Below are positions 62,186 to 64,000 of a stretch of DNA of 64,000 nucleotides, one piece after another; the stretch's first letter is position 1; each line of letters opens with the position of its first letter. The stretch comes from Fredinandcohnia onubensis (GTDB lineage: Bacteria; Bacillota; Bacilli; Bacillales; Bacillaceae_L). The DNA lies in assembly GCF_002734285.1 (NCBI RefSeq), contig NZ_NSEA01000014.1:62001-126000 (forward strand). The letters are read 5' to 3'. Position numbers and translations under genes: made by a program. Under the pieces are notes generated by a model. The model ran no database searches and was not told the DNA's origin. It was given only the letters and a program-made list of their open reading frames with translations.

Positions 62186-63231
62186 CCTTTCCTAAGCTTA
62201 GCGGATGAGAAATCTTTCATACGACGCTTTACTGCTTCAGGTGGTTCCACTTTAGGAGCATCAGGGTGTAGAAGCCAAGTAGCTGCATAATGTGTCTCAG
62301 AAACTTTAAACATGGGTGGTTCCTTTTCAAAGTCAATTTTCATTGCATATCGGTTTCTTGGCGCAAATGCATCCCCTTTTGGAGGGTTTGTAAGATCAGG
62401 TGGTGAACCTGGAATTGCCATAAGCTCTGTTTTTTCATCACTATCTAAACTTGGCATTGATGATAATAATCCCCAAGTATAAGGATGCTTAGGATTATAG
62501 AAAATTTCATCTACTGTACCAGTCTCTACAATTTTCCCAGCATACATTACTGCTACACGATCTGCTACATTGGCAACGACACCTAAATCATGAGTGATAA
62601 AAATAATGGATGTTTCCATTTTTTTTTGGAGGTCTTTCATTAATTCTAGGATTTGCGCTTGTATCGTAACATCTAATGCTGTTGTCGGTTCGTCTGCAAT
62701 CAATAATTTCGGGTTAGAGGCTAAGGCAATGGCAATCATCGCTCGTTGTCTCATCCCCCCACTAAATTCATGTGGATATTGATTAACTCTCTTCTCTGGG
62801 CTAGGAATTCCAACAAGGCGAAGAAGCTCAATTGCACGGTCCTTTGCATTTCCCTTAGACATATTTTGATGCTTAATTAAAACCTCCATAATCTGCATTC
62901 CAACCTTCATCGTTGGATTAAGGGAGGTCATTGGGTCCTGAAAGATCATTCCGATATCCTTCCCACGGATCTTCTCCATTTCCTTATTGGTTTTTGGAAC
63001 AAGGTCTTCACCATCGAAAAGAATTTGACCATTACCTATTTTTCCAGGTGGCATTGGAATAAGCTTCATGATTGTTTGTGAGGTTACACTTTTCCCTGAC
63101 CCCGATTCGCCAACAATCGCAAGTGTTTCACCTTTATACAAATCAAAATTCACACCGCGAACTGCTTTGACTTCACCAGCATAGGTTTGAAAAGAGACTT
63201 CAAGGTCTTTAACTTCCAATAACTTTTCCAT
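62182..63231 (-). CDS. oppD: OppD, oligopeptide ABC transporter ATPase
   Basis: A 349-residue ATPase. Walker A is GESGSGKSVTS, Q-loop MIFQDPMTSLNPTM, signature FSGGMRQRAMIA, Walker B LLIADEPTTALDV. The C-terminal oligo_HPY region (HPYTWGLLSSMPSLD, GSPPDL) is present. Its stop overlaps the first possible oppF start (ATGA-type), so translation is coupled. It follows oppC after 12 nt. It acts as a heterodimer with OppF. Confidence 0.96.
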   Translation of the reverse strand: MEKLLEVKDLEVSFQTYAGEVKAVRGVNFDLYKGETLAIVGESGSGKSVTSQTIMKLIPMPPGKIGNGQILFDGEDLVPKTNKEMEKIRGKDIGMIFQDPMTSLNPTMKVGMQIMEVLIKHQNMSKGNAKDRAIELLRLVGIPSPEKRVNQYPHEFSGGMRQRAMIAIALASNPKLLIADEPTTALDVTIQAQILELMKDLQKKMETSIIFITHDLGVVANVADRVAVMYAGKIVETGTVDEIFYNPKHPYTWGLLSSMPSLDSDEKTELMAIPGSPPDLTNPPKGDAFAPRNRYAMKIDFEKEPPMFKVSETHYAATWLLHPDAPKVEPPEAVKRRMKDFSSAKLRKG

Positions 63232-63243
63232 TTACTCACTCCC

Positions 63244-64000
63244 TTACTTTCGCAGCCTTGGGTCTAATGCGTCACGCATTCCATCTCCAATTACGTTAAA
63301 AGCAAAAATTGTGATACAAATTAAGGTAGCAGGGAAAAACAAGCGCCATGGATAATATTCAAATGCAGGTAGTCCCTCAGAGGCCATCGTTCCCCAGCTG
63401 GCAAGTGGAACTTGAACACCTAAACCAAGATAACTTAGAAAAGATTCAGTGAAAATTGCATTTGGGATTGTTAACGTCATTGTTACCAAAATGGGGCCCA
63501 TTGAATTAGGTATCAAATGTTTGAACATAATTCTTTTAACATCAGCTCCAAGGGTTTGTGCGGCAAGTACATATTCCTGATATTTTAATTGTAGAACTTG
63601 TCCCCTTACAATTCTTGCCATGTTGATCCATCCAGTAATCGTCATTGCTAGAATCATTGTCCCTAACCCTTGTTCGAGAATAACCATTAGTAAAATGACC
63701 AAAAGCAAATATGGGACGCCGTATAAAATGTCCGCGACTCTCATCATGAATTCGTCAACTCTACCGCCCATATAACCTGATATGCCACCCCATAATACAC
63801 CAATCACAAGGTCAATAATTGCAGCTGCTAGTCCTATAAATAAAGAGATTCTCGCACCTTCCCACGTCCTTGTGAAAACATCTCTACCCAATTCATCTGT
63901 TCCAAACCAATGCACACTAGATGGTGCTTCATTTGCATGGGCAAGGTCTGTTGTTCGATAATCAAATTCAGTCATCATTGGCCCAAAAATCGCCATGAAT
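63244..64000 (-). CDS. oppC: OppC, oligopeptide permease subunit, N-terminus cut by the window end
   Basis: A partial gene of about 250 codons. The frame stays open beyond the ATG at 63996, which is within the first transmembrane helix (FMAIFGPMMTEFDY), so the true start is outside the window. It shows HWFGTDELGRDVFTR, five later helices and the EAA motif EYVLAAQTLGADVKRIMFKHLIPN that contacts the ATPases. It ends GMRDALDPRLRK. OppB and OppA should follow outside the window. Confidence 0.95.
   Translation of the reverse strand, partial: FMAIFGPMMTEFDYRTTDLAHANEAPSSVHWFGTDELGRDVFTRTWEGARISLFIGLAAAIIDLVIGVLWGGISGYMGGRVDEFMMRVADILYGVPYLLLVILLMVILEQGLGTMILAMTITGWINMARIVRGQVLQLKYQEYVLAAQTLGADVKRIMFKHLIPNSMGPILVTMTLTIPNAIFTESFLSYLGLGVQVPLASWGTMASEGLPAFEYYPWRLFFPATLICITIFAFNVIGDGMRDALDPRLRK

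Overview
The window comes from an AT-rich, low-GC, Gram-positive endospore former of the family Bacillaceae (Bacillus sensu lato). Three things show this. There are AAGGAGG-type ribosome sites and many TTG/GTG starts. There are sporulation genes (SpoVIF, a YjcZ-type peptide, YjcA, CotB, CotW, CotX). Gene order is also close to the Bacillus subtilis yjb-yjc region, read in the opposite direction. No tRNA, rRNA, CRISPR array or transposase gene was seen.

Layout. (1) 1-3.1 kb: the tail of a Na+/glutamate-type symporter, then yjcH-yjcG-yjcF, a DUF421 membrane protein and a small unknown gene. (2) 3.1-5.5 kb: spoVIF, a 42-residue YjcZ-like peptide, a coiled-coil protein and the intracellular subtilase AprX. 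(3) 5.6-19.5 kb: thirteen tightly packed minus-strand genes for a pseudaminic-acid type nonulosonic acid (PseB, PseC, PseH, PseG, PseI and an SpsF-type cytidylyltransferase). They come with three glycosyltransferase-like proteins, a pyruvyl transferase, an extra epimerase, and a PIG-L deacetylase next to a formyltransferase. (4) 19.8-24.6 kb: a His-rich small protein, then a polyamine group of two aminopropyltransferase-like genes, a frameshifted metK and speD. (5) 24.7-36.3 kb: a spore-surface island with coiled-coil proteins, two multi-domain paralogues, CotB and a three-repeat relative, YjcA, CotW, CotX and several short low-complexity proteins. An ArsB-like permease sits inside it.

(6) 36.4-41.4 kb: amino-acid and drug transport (two LysE paralogues, an APC permease, an MFS protein) and a DUF3231 protein. 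(7) 41.5-64 kb: a conserved housekeeping block in B. subtilis order. It runs fabI (with a FapR operator), yjbQ, mgtE, a rodA-like gene, prpE, yjbO, nadF, yjbM, yjbL, yjbK, yjbJ, spxH (yjbH), a yizD-like gene, pepF, coiA, mecA, spxA, yjbC, a putative glycoside hydrolase and oppF-oppD-oppC (cut by the window end). The Spx regulatory genes (spxA, its adaptor spxH) and mecA lie close together here.

How the parts may work together. Many genes of regions 2-5 are preceded by candidate mother-cell sigma-K promoters of the form AC(A/C)-N15-17-CATAnnnTA. The sugar operon is therefore most simply read as making a spore-surface glycan and the neighbouring proteins as coat, crust or appendage parts. The polyamine genes in the middle of this island have no obvious partner. 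The most unusual points are the deacetylase/formyltransferase pair, the broken metK beside speD and a degenerate aminopropyltransferase, two new small protein families, and a pair of paralogues whose central segments have been exchanged. All functions are read from sequence by eye; no database search was run.
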